Source of the DNA: Neisseria sicca | GTDB taxonomy: Bacteria; Pseudomonadota; Gammaproteobacteria; Burkholderiales; Neisseriaceae | NCBI RefSeq assembly: GCF_017753665.1 | Contig: NZ_CP072524.1 | Span: forward strand, 1,922,001 to 1,986,000 | Reading direction: 5' to 3' | DNA length: 64,000 nucleotides | Shown here: piece after piece, positions 51,032-59,008 of the stretch | How positions within the stretch are numbered: position 1 is the first letter of the stretch | How the letters are laid out: each line of letters begins with the position of its first letter | The notes under the pieces: model-generated | Told to the model about the DNA's origin: nothing | Seen by the model: the letters and a program-made list of their open reading frames with translations, nothing else | The model's database searches: none | Position numbers and translations under genes: made by a program

Positions 51032-52675
51032 ATGATGATACCCACTCTGCTCGCTATGCGCGACTTTTCCAGAATGCGCGAAATTATTACCGTACTGACG
51101 AAATACGGCTTGGGCGGCTTTGTTCAGCGTATCCGTTTGGGCGCGGCGGGCGGAGACGAAGTGCATCCCGACAGCCGTTATATGAGTACGCCGCGACGCT
51201 TTCGCAAAGCGTTTGAAGAGTTGGGTCCGACCTTCGTCAAACTCGGTCAGGTATTGTCCACGCGGGTCGATATTTTCGGGGCGGAGTGGATTGAAGAGTT
51301 CGAACAACTGCAAAGCAACGTCGCGCCGATACCGTCGTCTGAAATCTATACTTTGGTCGAAGCCTATTTGGGCAAACCCGTTTCCGAAGTGTTCCGCAGC
51401 ATAGACCCGAAACCCGCAGGCAGCGCGTCGGTGGCTCAGGTACACCGCGCCGAACTTTTAGACGGAACTGCCGTCGCCGTCAAAGTCAAACGCCCCGACA
51501 TCGAGCCGGTCATTCAGGCGGATCTGCGGATTTTGAACCACCTCGCCAGACTGATGGAATCCGAAATCCCCGAAGTGCGCCGTTACCAGCCCGTATTGAT
51601 GGTCGCCTATTTTGCCAAGAGTCTGGCGAAAGAAACCGATTTATCGGTGGAGCTGCGTTATATGCAGCGCTTCGGCCAGACCTTTTCAGACGACCCCTTG
51701 GTCCGCATCCCCGCCGTCTATCCCGACATTTCCAACCGGCACATCCTCGTACAAGACTACATCGGCGGCACGCTCCTGAAAGACGCCGACCTCGACACCA
51801 TGCCCCACTCCTTGCGCAGCGGACTTGCCGGACGGATTACCGACACCCTCTTCACCATGATGCTGCGGCAAGGTTTTTTCCATGCCGACCCCCATCCGGG
51901 CAACATCTTCATCAACGACAACGGCGGCATCACCTTCATCGACTTCGGGCTGGTCGGACACCTCGGCAACACCCGCCGCCGCGAAATCCTCAACCTTATC
52001 AACGCTCTGACCAAAAACGACGCGCTGCTCATCCAATACGTCCTCAGCGACTGGGCGCAGGGCGATTTGCCCGACGAAAACCTGCTCGGCGCCGATGTTT
52101 TGGAAATGCTGCTCAACTACGAACACACGCCCATCCGCGACCTGCGCGTCAGCCAAGTCATCAACGACATCACTTCCATCATGCGCCGCCACGGGCTGAC
52201 CCTGCCCGGCGACCTCGTGATGCTCTTCAAAACCCTCATCACCCTCGAAGGCGTCGTCAAACGGCTCGACGGCAGTATCGAACTGCTCGAACGCGCCAAA
52301 CCCATCACCGAAGCCGCCGTCAAAGAACAAGCCTCCGCCGCCCACATCGCCCGCAACGCCAAAACGCAACTGCGCACCCTATTTCAAATGGCGGAGTCGC
52401 TGCCACAAGACTTCTTCAGGCTGACCAGAATGCTGCAAAAAGGCAAATTCGGCATCACCCTAGACCTCAAGCAGTCAGACCGCATCAGCCATCAAATCGA
52501 CAGCGCCGCCAACCGCCTGACCATGGGCATCGTCACCGCCGCCCTCATTATCGGTTCGTCCATCGTCATGAGTATAGACACCGGCCCCAAGTTTATCGGC
52601 TTCGTCGGCTACCTTATCGCCTTCGCCAACAGCCTGTGGATTATCTGGTCGGTGTGGCGGTCGGGGAAACACTAG
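51032..52675 (+). CDS. ubiB: Ubiquinone biosynthesis kinase-like protein UbiB
   Basis: A 547-residue ABC1/ADCK-family ATPase needed for ubiquinone synthesis. The family-specific KxGQ (FVKLGQVLSTR) and A-rich loop (AGSASVAQVHRA), then HADPHPGNIFI and the metal site FIDFGLVGHLG are intact. Two C-terminal hydrophobic segments (about 500-540) anchor it in the inner membrane. An uptake sequence is read as FSDDPL. An IS1106-like element lies 19 bases after its stop. Confidence 0.93.
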   Translation: MMIPTLLAMRDFSRMREIITVLTKYGLGGFVQRIRLGAAGGDEVHPDSRYMSTPRRFRKAFEELGPTFVKLGQVLSTRVDIFGAEWIEEFEQLQSNVAPIPSSEIYTLVEAYLGKPVSEVFRSIDPKPAGSASVAQVHRAELLDGTAVAVKVKRPDIEPVIQADLRILNHLARLMESEIPEVRRYQPVLMVAYFAKSLAKETDLSVELRYMQRFGQTFSDDPLVRIPAVYPDISNRHILVQDYIGGTLLKDADLDTMPHSLRSGLAGRITDTLFTMMLRQGFFHADPHPGNIFINDNGGITFIDFGLVGHLGNTRRREILNLINALTKNDALLIQYVLSDWAQGDLPDENLLGADVLEMLLNYEHTPIRDLRVSQVINDITSIMRRHGLTLPGDLVMLFKTLITLEGVVKRLDGSIELLERAKPITEAAVKEQASAAHIARNAKTQLRTLFQMAESLPQDFFRLTRMLQKGKFGITLDLKQSDRISHQIDSAANRLTMGIVTAALIIGSSIVMSIDTGPKFIGFVGYLIAFANSLWIIWSVWRSGKH

Positions 52676-52694
52676 CCGCACGTTTGCTCAAATC

Positions 52695-53912
52695 GAGACC
52701 TTTGCAAAAAAGCCCTTTCCCCGACAGCCGAAACCCAAACACAGGTTTTCGGCTGTTTCTGCCACTAATTGCTCCTGATTTTACCCAAATACCCCCTTAA
52801 TCCTCCCCGGATACCTGATAATCAGGCATCCGGGCCGCCTTTTAGGCGGCAACAGGCACACTTAGCCTGTTAGCCGCTTTCAACAGGTTCAAACACATCG
52901 CCTTCAGATGGCTTTGCGCACTCACTTTAATCAGCCCAAAATAGGCTGCCCGGGCGTAGCGGAATTTACGGTGCAGCGTACCGAAGCTTTGTTCGACCAC
53001 ATAACGGGTCTTCGACAAATATCGGTTACGTTTGGTTTGCACTTCCGTCAGCGGACGGTTGCGGTGGGCTTTGCGCATAATGCCGTCCAGCAACCGATGG
53101 TCTTTCAGATGTTGCCGGTTTTCCGCACTGTCGTAGCCTTTGTCGGCATAGACGGTTGTGTCTTTGGCTATTCCTTCCAGCAAAGGCAACAGGTGGTTAC
53201 ACTCATGGGTATTGGCGGGGGTGATGTGCAGTTTCTCGATATAGCCTTCCTCATCGGTACGGGTATGTTGTTTGTAACCGAGTCTGTAGAGGCCGTTTTT
53301 CTTTGTCCAACGGGCATCTTTGTCCTTACTCGGTGTGGTTTGGCCGCTGACTTGTCCTTCTTCATCGACTTCTATAGCCTGACGCTGTTTGCTGCCGGCA
53401 GTTTGAATAATGGTGGCGTCAATGACGGCGGCGGATGCTTTCTCTACTTTTAGGTTTTTTTCGGTCAGTTGGCAGTTAATCAGTTCCAGCAATTCGGACA
53501 GGGTGTCGTCTTGCGCCAGCCAGTTGCGGTAGCGGCATAAGGTGCTGTAATCGGGGATGCTCAGTTCGTCAAAGCGGCAAAACAGGTTGAAATCGATGCG
53601 GATGATGAGGCTGTGTTCGAGTTCGGGATCGGAGAGGCTGTGCCATTGTCCGAGCAGGACGGCTTTGAACATGGACAACAGGGAATAGGCGGGACGGCCG
53701 CGGTGGTCTCGGAGGTAACGGGTTCTTTGACGATTCAGGTACTGTTCGACCGGCTGCCAATCAATCACTTGATCCAACTTCAATAGTGGGAAGCGGTCGA
53801 TGTGTTTGGCAATCATGGCTTGTGCGGTTTGCCGGAAGAAGGTGCTCATGAGAAATCCCCTAAATGTCTTGGTGGGAATTTAGGGGATTTTGGGGAATTT
53901 TGCAAAGGTCTC
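52695..53912 (-). mobile_element. IS5-family insertion sequence (IS1106-like), intact
   Basis: 1,218 bases bounded by perfect 15-bp inverted repeats, GAGACCTTTGCAAAA at 52695-52709 and its complement at 53898-53912. AAATC occurs directly outside both ends (52690-52694 and 53913-53917), the likely target duplication. It separates ubiB from the uptake-sequence hairpin that probably ended it. Confidence 0.93.
52842..53849 (-). CDS. IS5-family (IS1106-type) transposase
   Basis: A 335-residue DDE transposase, unbroken. It has the N-terminal IS5 domain (about residues 35-115, SLLSMFKAVLLGQWHSLSDPELE) and the catalytic D144 (AVIDATII), D236 (VYADKGYDS) and E286 (YVVEQSFGTLHRKFRYARA). It is read leftward, against ubiB. 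Length and sequence match the IS1106 group of Neisseria. Confidence 0.95.
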   Translation of the reverse strand: MSTFFRQTAQAMIAKHIDRFPLLKLDQVIDWQPVEQYLNRQRTRYLRDHRGRPAYSLLSMFKAVLLGQWHSLSDPELEHSLIIRIDFNLFCRFDELSIPDYSTLCRYRNWLAQDDTLSELLELINCQLTEKNLKVEKASAAVIDATIIQTAGSKQRQAIEVDEEGQVSGQTTPSKDKDARWTKKNGLYRLGYKQHTRTDEEGYIEKLHITPANTHECNHLLPLLEGIAKDTTVYADKGYDSAENRQHLKDHRLLDGIMRKAHRNRPLTEVQTKRNRYLSKTRYVVEQSFGTLHRKFRYARAAYFGLIKVSAQSHLKAMCLNLLKAANRLSVPVAA

Positions 53913-53938
53913 AAATCATCAATCAGTTCAAAAACAAA

Positions 53939-53994
53939 AAGGTCGTCTGAAAACCAAGGGCGCAGGTTTCGCCAAAACGTTTTCAGACGACCTT
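53939..53994. terminator. Uptake-sequence hairpin downstream of ubiB
   Basis: AAGGTCGTCTGAAAAC and its complement around a loop of about 24 bases. Without the insertion sequence it would lie about 45 bases after the ubiB stop. Confidence 0.8.
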
Positions 53995-54057
53995 GATTTC
54001 CCTGCGGACGCAACCATATAGCCGTCAACCCGTCATCCAGATATAACAGAGGAATTT

Positions 54058-54963
54058 ATGCCGCAAACCCAAATCAACCACGCCGACATCCGCACCCGCT
54101 TCATCTTCGACGATATGCCCGTTCGCGGCCTGCACGTCCGCCTTGAAAACGTATGGAAACACATCGTCGGACAAAAACACTATCCCCCCGCCATCCGCCG
54201 TGCCTTAGGCGAACTCCTTGCCACAGGCGCGCTCCTGTCCGGCAACCTCAAAACCGACGGCACGCTCATCGTCCAAGTTCAAGGGCAAGGTCGTCTGAAA
54301 ATGCTCGTTGTCGAAGCTACTTCCGACCAAACCGTCCGCGCCACCGCACGTTGGGACGAAACCGCCGACATCAACGACGACGAAAGCCTGACCGACCTTC
54401 TCGGCAGCAACAGCGTCTTCGTCCTTACCCTTCAGCCCAAAGACGCAGAACCTTGGCAGGGGGTCGTCCCGCTCGAAGGCGGCAGCATCGCCCAAATGCT
54501 TATCAACTACACCAAACGCTCCGAACAGCTCGATACCCAAATCGTCCTTGCATCATCAGACGATGCCTGCGGCGGACTCTTGGTGCAACGCCTGCCTGAG
54601 ACAGAACCTGACGCGGCATCATGGGAACATGTCAGCACGCTGGTTCAAACCCTGACTCCCGAAGAACTGACCGGGCTGGACGCACAACACGCTCTCTACC
54701 GTCTCTTCCACGAAACCCCTCCGCGTGTCTTCGATCCCGAAAATATCGAATTCGCCTGCACCTGTTCGCGCGGAAAAGTCAGCGATATGCTGCTTATGCT
54801 GGGTGGCGAAGAAGTCGGCGGCGTGGTCGCAGAACAAGGCAGCATCCAAATCGACTGCGACTTCTGCCATGCCAAATACGTCTTCGACGAAACCGATGTC
54901 AACGCCCTCTTCGGTGCCGATGTCGTCAACGCCGTCCTAGACGAAGCCAAGCGTCTGCAATAA
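54058..54963 (+). CDS. hslO: Redox-regulated chaperone Hsp33
   Basis: A 301-residue cytoplasmic holdase switched on by oxidation. The C-terminal zinc centre has C234, C236 (CTC) and C267, C270 (CDFC), all intact. FDDMPVRGLHVRLENVW, GALLSGNLKTDGTLIVQVQG and EEVGGVVAEQGSI are family blocks. An uptake sequence is read as GRLKM in the N-terminal domain. A GAGGAA site precedes the ATG. Confidence 0.96.
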   Translation: MPQTQINHADIRTRFIFDDMPVRGLHVRLENVWKHIVGQKHYPPAIRRALGELLATGALLSGNLKTDGTLIVQVQGQGRLKMLVVEATSDQTVRATARWDETADINDDESLTDLLGSNSVFVLTLQPKDAEPWQGVVPLEGGSIAQMLINYTKRSEQLDTQIVLASSDDACGGLLVQRLPETEPDAASWEHVSTLVQTLTPEELTGLDAQHALYRLFHETPPRVFDPENIEFACTCSRGKVSDMLLMLGGEEVGGVVAEQGSIQIDCDFCHAKYVFDETDVNALFGADVVNAVLDEAKRLQ

Positions 54964-54989
54964 ACATCAACGCTTAATATTAATTAAGC

Positions 54990-55030
54990 AAAGGTCGTCT
55001 GAAACCGATTTTAGGTTTCAGACGACCTTT
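54990..55030. terminator. Uptake-sequence hairpin after hslO
   Basis: AAAGGTCGTCTGAAACC and its complement, followed by TTTCATTTTTT, 27 bases after the stop codon. Confidence 0.9.
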
Positions 55031-55135
55031 CATTTTTTATCGGTGCGGGTTTTAGAAGAAACAAGCCCGTAACGTGTGTTTCCCATAAGTCCGAACCTTA
55101 TCGCCTGCTTTAAAATCAAAGGCAAACGGATACAA

Positions 55136-55179
55136 AAAAGGTCGTCTGAAACGGCATATTAGGCTTCAGACGACCTTTT
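55136..55179. terminator. Uptake-sequence hairpin after mscL
   Basis: AAAAGGTCGTCTGAA and its complement, 25 bases downstream of the leftward mscL stop, with T/A runs. Confidence 0.88.
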
Positions 55180-55203
55180 ATTTCAAATCTTCAAAAGATT
55201 AGA

Positions 55204-55647
55204 TTATTTTTTGTTCAAAGAGTCGCGGATTTCGCGCAACAGCAATACTTCTTCGCTAGGCTCTGCAGGTGCTTCTTCAACAGGCGCTTCGGCTTTTTTC
55301 ATGGAGTTCAATGCTTTGATAACGGCAAAAATCGCAGCAGCAATGATCAGGAAGCTGATAACGGAGTTGATGAACAGGCCGAGGTTCAGGGTAACAGCAC
55401 CGGCTGCCTGGGCTGCTGCCAAGCTGGCATAACCGCCTTCCGGATCAGCTTGCGCGCCGTCTTTCAGGGTAATGAACAGGTTGGAGAAGTCAACGCCGCC
55501 GATCAACAGACCGATAGGGGGCATGATTACGTCGTCAACCAAAGATTTAACGATGCCGCTGAACGCAGTACCGACGACCATACCGACTGCCAAGTCTATA
55601 ACGTTGCCGCGCATAATAAACTGTTTGAATTCTGAAGCAATAGACAT
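55204..55647 (-). CDS. mscL: Large-conductance mechanosensitive channel MscL
   Basis: A 147-residue channel subunit that opens under membrane tension to release solutes. EFKQFIMRGNVIDLAVGMVVGTAFSGIVKSLVDDVIMPPIG is the pore helix region, with the second segment near 88-110 and a charged C-terminal helix (LLLREIRDSLNKK). The start MSIASEFKQF is the family start, with AGGAGG seven bases upstream. Confidence 0.97.
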   Translation of the reverse strand: MSIASEFKQFIMRGNVIDLAVGMVVGTAFSGIVKSLVDDVIMPPIGLLIGGVDFSNLFITLKDGAQADPEGGYASLAAAQAAGAVTLNLGLFINSVISFLIIAAAIFAVIKALNSMKKAEAPVEEAPAEPSEEVLLLREIRDSLNKK

Positions 55648-55836
55648 AAATGTCCTCCTGTATGTTTGTGGATAATAGAGTGAAATTTTTAAAAAAGCGC
55701 ATCCGAAGCGACGGACGGACTTTTCCAAACCGGCAGGCATGGTATCGTGTTATTCGTTAAACAAATTTTATAAAAGTTAAAATTTGTTTTTATGACAAAA
55801 TTCCCGAAATATGCCGCCTTTTATATGAAAAAAGAA

Positions 55837-55883
55837 CCGTCTGAAATCGGAGTGTAACTTTTTTACACCACTTATTCAGACGG
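55837..55883 (-). terminator. fabI terminator with a CCGTCTGAA stem
   Basis: CCGTCTGAA (55837-55845) pairs with TTCAGACGG (55875-55883); a second hairpin (GTGTAA/TTACAC, 55852-55868) lies in its loop, and the minus strand continues TTCTTTTTT. The stem carries the core of the classical GCCGTCTGAA uptake sequence instead of the local GTCGTCTGAA form. Confidence 0.8.
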
Positions 55884-55929
55884 ATTTTTGCGTAATAAGT
55901 TGTCTTTTTCTACAAAATATTACAAATAA

Positions 55930-56718
55930 TTACGCCTCTTCGTCGTTCAGGGCGTTGATGCTGTAACCGCCGTCAACGTAAGTGATTTCGCCGGTAATGC
56001 CTGAAGAAAGTTCGGAGAGCAGGAAGGCGGCGGTGTTGCCCACTTCATCGATGGTTACGTTGCGGCCGAGCGGGTTGTGGGAAGCGACGTGTCCCAAGAG
56101 TTTGCTGAAATCGGCAATGCCGGAAGCAGCGAGGGTTTTGATCGGACCGGCGGAAATGCCGTTGCAACGGATGCCTTCTTTGCCCAAGCAGGCGGCGGTA
56201 AAACGGATGCCTGCTTCAAGGCTGGCTTTCGCCATACCCATGACGTTGTAGTTGGGAATCGCACGAACCGCGCCCAAGTAGCTCAGGGCGACGATGGCGG
56301 AGTTCCTGCCGCGCATCATCGGACGGGCGGCTTTTGCCAATGCGGGCAGGCTGTATGCGGAAATTTCGTGTGCGGTGTTAAACGCTTCGCGGCTGATGCT
56401 ATCGAGGAAGTCGCCGCTCAAGGCTTCTTTCGGTGCGAAGCCGATGGAGTGGACGAGGCCGTCCAAGCCGTCCCAATGTTTGCCCAAATCGACGAAAACT
56501 TGGTTGATTTCGTCGTCGCTGGCGACATCGCAGCGGAACACGAGTTCGGAACCCAATTCGGCGGCCATTTTGCGGACGCGCTCTTCCAGTTTGTCAACAA
56601 CGTAGGTAAATGCCAAATCCGCGCCTTGTTCGCGGCAGGCTTTGGCAATGCCGTAAGCGATGGAGCGCTCGGAAATCATGCCGGTGATCAGGATTTTTTT
56701 ACCTTGCAGAAAACCCAT
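55930..56718 (-). CDS. fabI: Enoyl-[acyl-carrier-protein] reductase FabI
   Basis: A 262-residue NADH-dependent reductase for the last step of each fatty-acid elongation cycle and the target of triclosan. GFLQGKKILITGMISERSIAYGIAKA is the cofactor site, and the catalytic Y-x6-K motif reads SYLGAVRAIPNYNVMGMAKASLE. The start MGFLQGKK at 56718 is the family start, with AAGGAC upstream; the very long upstream frame is not coding. Confidence 0.97.
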   Translation of the reverse strand: MGFLQGKKILITGMISERSIAYGIAKACREQGADLAFTYVVDKLEERVRKMAAELGSELVFRCDVASDDEINQVFVDLGKHWDGLDGLVHSIGFAPKEALSGDFLDSISREAFNTAHEISAYSLPALAKAARPMMRGRNSAIVALSYLGAVRAIPNYNVMGMAKASLEAGIRFTAACLGKEGIRCNGISAGPIKTLAASGIADFSKLLGHVASHNPLGRNVTIDEVGNTAAFLLSELSSGITGEITYVDGGYSINALNDEEA

Positions 56719-56763
56719 TTTTTGTCCTTTAAAGTGTGGTATTGCGGTTTGATGAAACTGGGC

Positions 56764-56772
56764 ATTATAGCA
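56764..56772 (-). promoter_or_regulatory. Extended -10 promoter of fabI
   Basis: The minus strand reads TGCTATAAT, an extended -10 (TGnTATAAT), about 45 bases upstream of the fabI start. No good -35 is seen, as expected for this promoter type. Confidence 0.6.
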
Positions 56773-56830
56773 AACTGGGGCGGTTTCGGTATAGAAAACA
56801 AGAGATAACCTGTCGTCCTGACGGAAAACG

Positions 56831-56862
56831 AAGGTCGTCTGAAACCTTTTCAGACGACCTTT
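56831..56862. terminator. Uptake-sequence hairpin between divergent fabI and orn
   Basis: AAGGTCGTCTGAAA and its complement with a 3-4 base loop. It lies upstream of both genes, so termination of a flanking gene is not its role here. Confidence 0.75.
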
Positions 56863-56919
56863 GCACATCAAATCCCTTATAATGCTGCCCATTGTTTTCA
56901 ACGGAAAAGGCTGTCTGAA

Positions 56920-57468
56920 ATGACCCAAAACGCAAGCAACCTCTGCTGGCTCGATATGGAAATGACCGGGCTTGACCCCGAGCGCGAACGCATCATCGAA
57001 GTTGCCATGATTATTACCGACTCCGATTTGAACGTCTTGGCGCAGTCCGAAGTTTATGTCGTCCACCAAAGCAACGAACTGCTCGACGGCATGGACGCGT
57101 GGAACACCGCCACCCACGAGCGTACAGGATTGACCCGGCGCGTGCGTGAATCGCAACTCACCGAAGCGGAAGTGGAACAAAAACTGCTGGACTTTATCGC
57201 GCAATGGATTCCCGAAAAAGCCACGCCGATGTGCGGCAACTCCATCCATCAAGACCGCCGCTTTATGGTCAAATACATGCCGCGCCTCGAAGCGTATTTC
57301 CACTACCGCAATCTGGACGTGTCCACCCTGAAAGAACTCGCCAAACGTTGGAATCCGCCCGTTGCCAAAGGCGTGGTGAAACGCGGTTCGCATCAGGCTT
57401 TGGACGACATTCTCGAAAGCATCGAGGAAATGCGCTACTACCGCGAAAACTTCTTGAAACTGCCTTAA
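56920..57468 (+). CDS. orn: Oligoribonuclease
   Basis: A 182-residue 3'-5' exonuclease that degrades 2-5 nucleotide RNAs and so finishes RNA decay. The DEDD site starts with D12 and E14 (WLDMEMTGLDPERERIIEVA), and further blocks are CGNSIHQDRRFMVKYMP and HQALDDILESIEEMRYYRE. The ATG overlaps a variant uptake sequence (AGGCTGTCTGAAATG). Downstream, its own hairpin was split by an insertion sequence. Confidence 0.97.
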   Translation: MTQNASNLCWLDMEMTGLDPERERIIEVAMIITDSDLNVLAQSEVYVVHQSNELLDGMDAWNTATHERTGLTRRVRESQLTEAEVEQKLLDFIAQWIPEKATPMCGNSIHQDRRFMVKYMPRLEAYFHYRNLDVSTLKELAKRWNPPVAKGVVKRGSHQALDDILESIEEMRYYRENFLKLP

Positions 57469-57565
57469 ATCCTTGCCAATACAAGCAGCAATACAAAAAG
57501 GTCGTCTGAAAGCCTCAAATCCATTTGAACTGGACCCCAAATCTTGGACACTCATAAAAGCCTTT

Positions 57566-58440
57566 TCAGGCGCTCTGTGTAAGCTGGGTTCTGTATGCGA
57601 CAGGACTCAGCTTTTTCAATTTCAAACTGCAACGCTCCCGGTTGTAGTAATCCATATAATCATCTATCTGTTTCATCAATTCGTCCACCGTCAATTCTCC
57701 TGCACGGTAGAAACACTCCGTCTTCAGCACCGCAAACTTCAGCACCGCAAAGAAGCTTTCCATCGGTGCATTGTCCCAACAGTTCGCCTTTCGCGACATG
57801 CTTTGCACCATGGAATGCTCCGCAAGCAATTCCCTATACCCCGCCGTACGGTACAGCACACCTTGGTCGGAATGCAGCATCGTTCCCTTATCAGTCAGAC
57901 GGGGTGCGGCTTTTTCGAGCATTTCCTTCACCATTTCACTGTTAGCATTGCGGCTCATGGCGTAGGCGACGATTTCGCGGTTGAACAAGTCCAAGATTGG
58001 CGAGAGGTACAGTTTGCCGTCGCTCCCTTTGAGTTCGGTCACGTCGGTCAGCCATTTTTCGTTGGGCTTTCGGGCTTTGAACCGGCGTTTGAGGAGGTGT
58101 TCCGATATTTCGCCCATGGCGGGATGGCGGTAGGCTTTTTCGCCCGTATAAGGGCTTTCAGCCCCAACTGCTTCATCAACCTCGCTGCTTTTTTGCGGTT
58201 CCAATCCAATGCTGCGGCAATGCGCCTTTGCCCGTAGCGTCCTTTATGCCGTTCGTAGATTTCGGCGATAAGGGCTTTGTCGGCTGCATCGGGGTCGGGC
58301 CGGTCTTGGTGATGGTAGTAAAAGCTGCTTTTGGGCAGGTTTGCGATGTGCAGCAGGTATTTGAGCGGGTGTTGCGCCCTCAGTGCTTGGACGGTTTGGC
58401 TTTGTCCTTTGCGGTCTGCTTTTGGCTGAGGGCTTTCAAC
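57566..58440 (-). pseudogene. IS3-family transposase OrfB, frameshifted
   Basis: The first part is read in one frame (from LRAQHPLKYLLHIANLPKSSFYY to LGLKALIRAKK) and the rest in another (AYRHPAMGEISEHLLKRRFKARKP to the end), with the switch at a run of five A on the coding strand (58136-58140). One more A would restore the frame. The core has the DDE residues (WLTDVTELK, HSDQGVLYRT, APMESFFAVLK). A 15-base tandem duplication gives a repeated FAVLK next to the catalytic glutamate. Both changes suggest an inactive copy. Confidence 0.88.
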
Positions 58441-58730
58441 TCCTTTAGGTAGGCGACCTTTGCGCGCATATAGCACAACTCTTCGATAAGCTCTGCCTGT
58501 GTTTTTTCTTGGTCGGGTTTGTCGGCGATGAAGGGGTTTTTGCGGTGGTCGGTCATGGTTTTGGATTGGGGATGTTCGAGTGCGCCGATGCCGCCTTCCT
58601 GATAGGCGCGTATCCATCGCCGCAGGTGGGTTCGTGAGATGCCGTAATGGTCTGCGGTACGCTGTTGGCTGCGTATGTGCAGGTAGTGGAGTACGGCTTG
58701 GTATTTGAAGTGTAATGTATATTTGCTCAT
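58380..58730 (-). CDS. IS3-family OrfA (helix-turn-helix protein)
   Basis: A 116-residue DNA-binding protein of the IS150 type: MSKYTLHFKYQAVLHYL, a helix-turn-helix (RTADHYGISRTHLRRWIRAY), and a C-terminal leucine-rich coiled region (EELCYMRAKVAYLKELKAL). OrfA usually joins OrfB by a -1 ribosomal frameshift in the overlap; overlap is present here (about 58380-58440). OrfA itself is intact. Confidence 0.88.
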   Translation of the reverse strand: MSKYTLHFKYQAVLHYLHIRSQQRTADHYGISRTHLRRWIRAYQEGGIGALEHPQSKTMTDHRKNPFIADKPDQEKTQAELIEELCYMRAKVAYLKELKALSQKQTAKDKAKPSKH

Positions 58731-58949
58731 AAAAAAACTGCACCTTGTGAGTTGGAGGGGATGTGTCCAACTTTTGGGGTGCAGTTCAATTCTTTCAGAC
58801 GACCTTTTTATATTTTGAAAGTCTGTGTAGCGCGCTTACGTCAGTCATACACCCTCCCGAAATCTACGCATCTCCTGCCAAATGCTACCGTATCAATGCG
58901 GCAAACCGACAAAAATACCGGTTCCAAATTTCAAGATTCTGAACAAACG

Positions 58950-58979
58950 CTGACACACAATTACAGAAAACAGTATAAT
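58950..58979 (+). promoter_or_regulatory. Promoter of the Sel1-repeat gene
   Basis: CTGACA (58950-58955), an 18-base spacer and TATAAT (58974-58979), 30 bases before the start codon. Confidence 0.65.
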
Positions 58980-59008
58980 ACACTACTCAAAATGCCTATT
59001 CCGATGCC

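Larger units (their letters stand above)
57526..58788 (-). mobile_element. IS3-family insertion sequence, degenerate
   Basis: 1,263 bases with imperfect ends: TGAACTGGACCCCAAA... on the left (57526) and the complement of TGAACTGCACCCCAAA... on the right (58788), matching at 24 of 27. ATT lies outside both ends (57523-57525 and 58789-58791), a 3-bp target duplication. Two transposase frames are present; the second is broken. Confidence 0.92.
57495..58809. terminator. Uptake-sequence hairpin split by the IS3-family element
   Basis: The 18-base left arm (57495-57512) and the exact complement (58792-58809) once formed one hairpin with a loop of about 16 bases downstream of orn. The insertion sequence now fills the loop, leaving each arm intact but 1.28 kb apart. 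Confidence 0.88.

Noticed and set aside
50906..51445. 179-residue minus-strand frame over the 5' part of ubiB
   Set aside because: It is antisense to a clear ubiB reading frame and resembles no family.
56719..57555. N-terminal extension of fabI to 57555
   Set aside because: The frame crosses the orn gene on the other strand; family start and ribosome site place the start at 56718.
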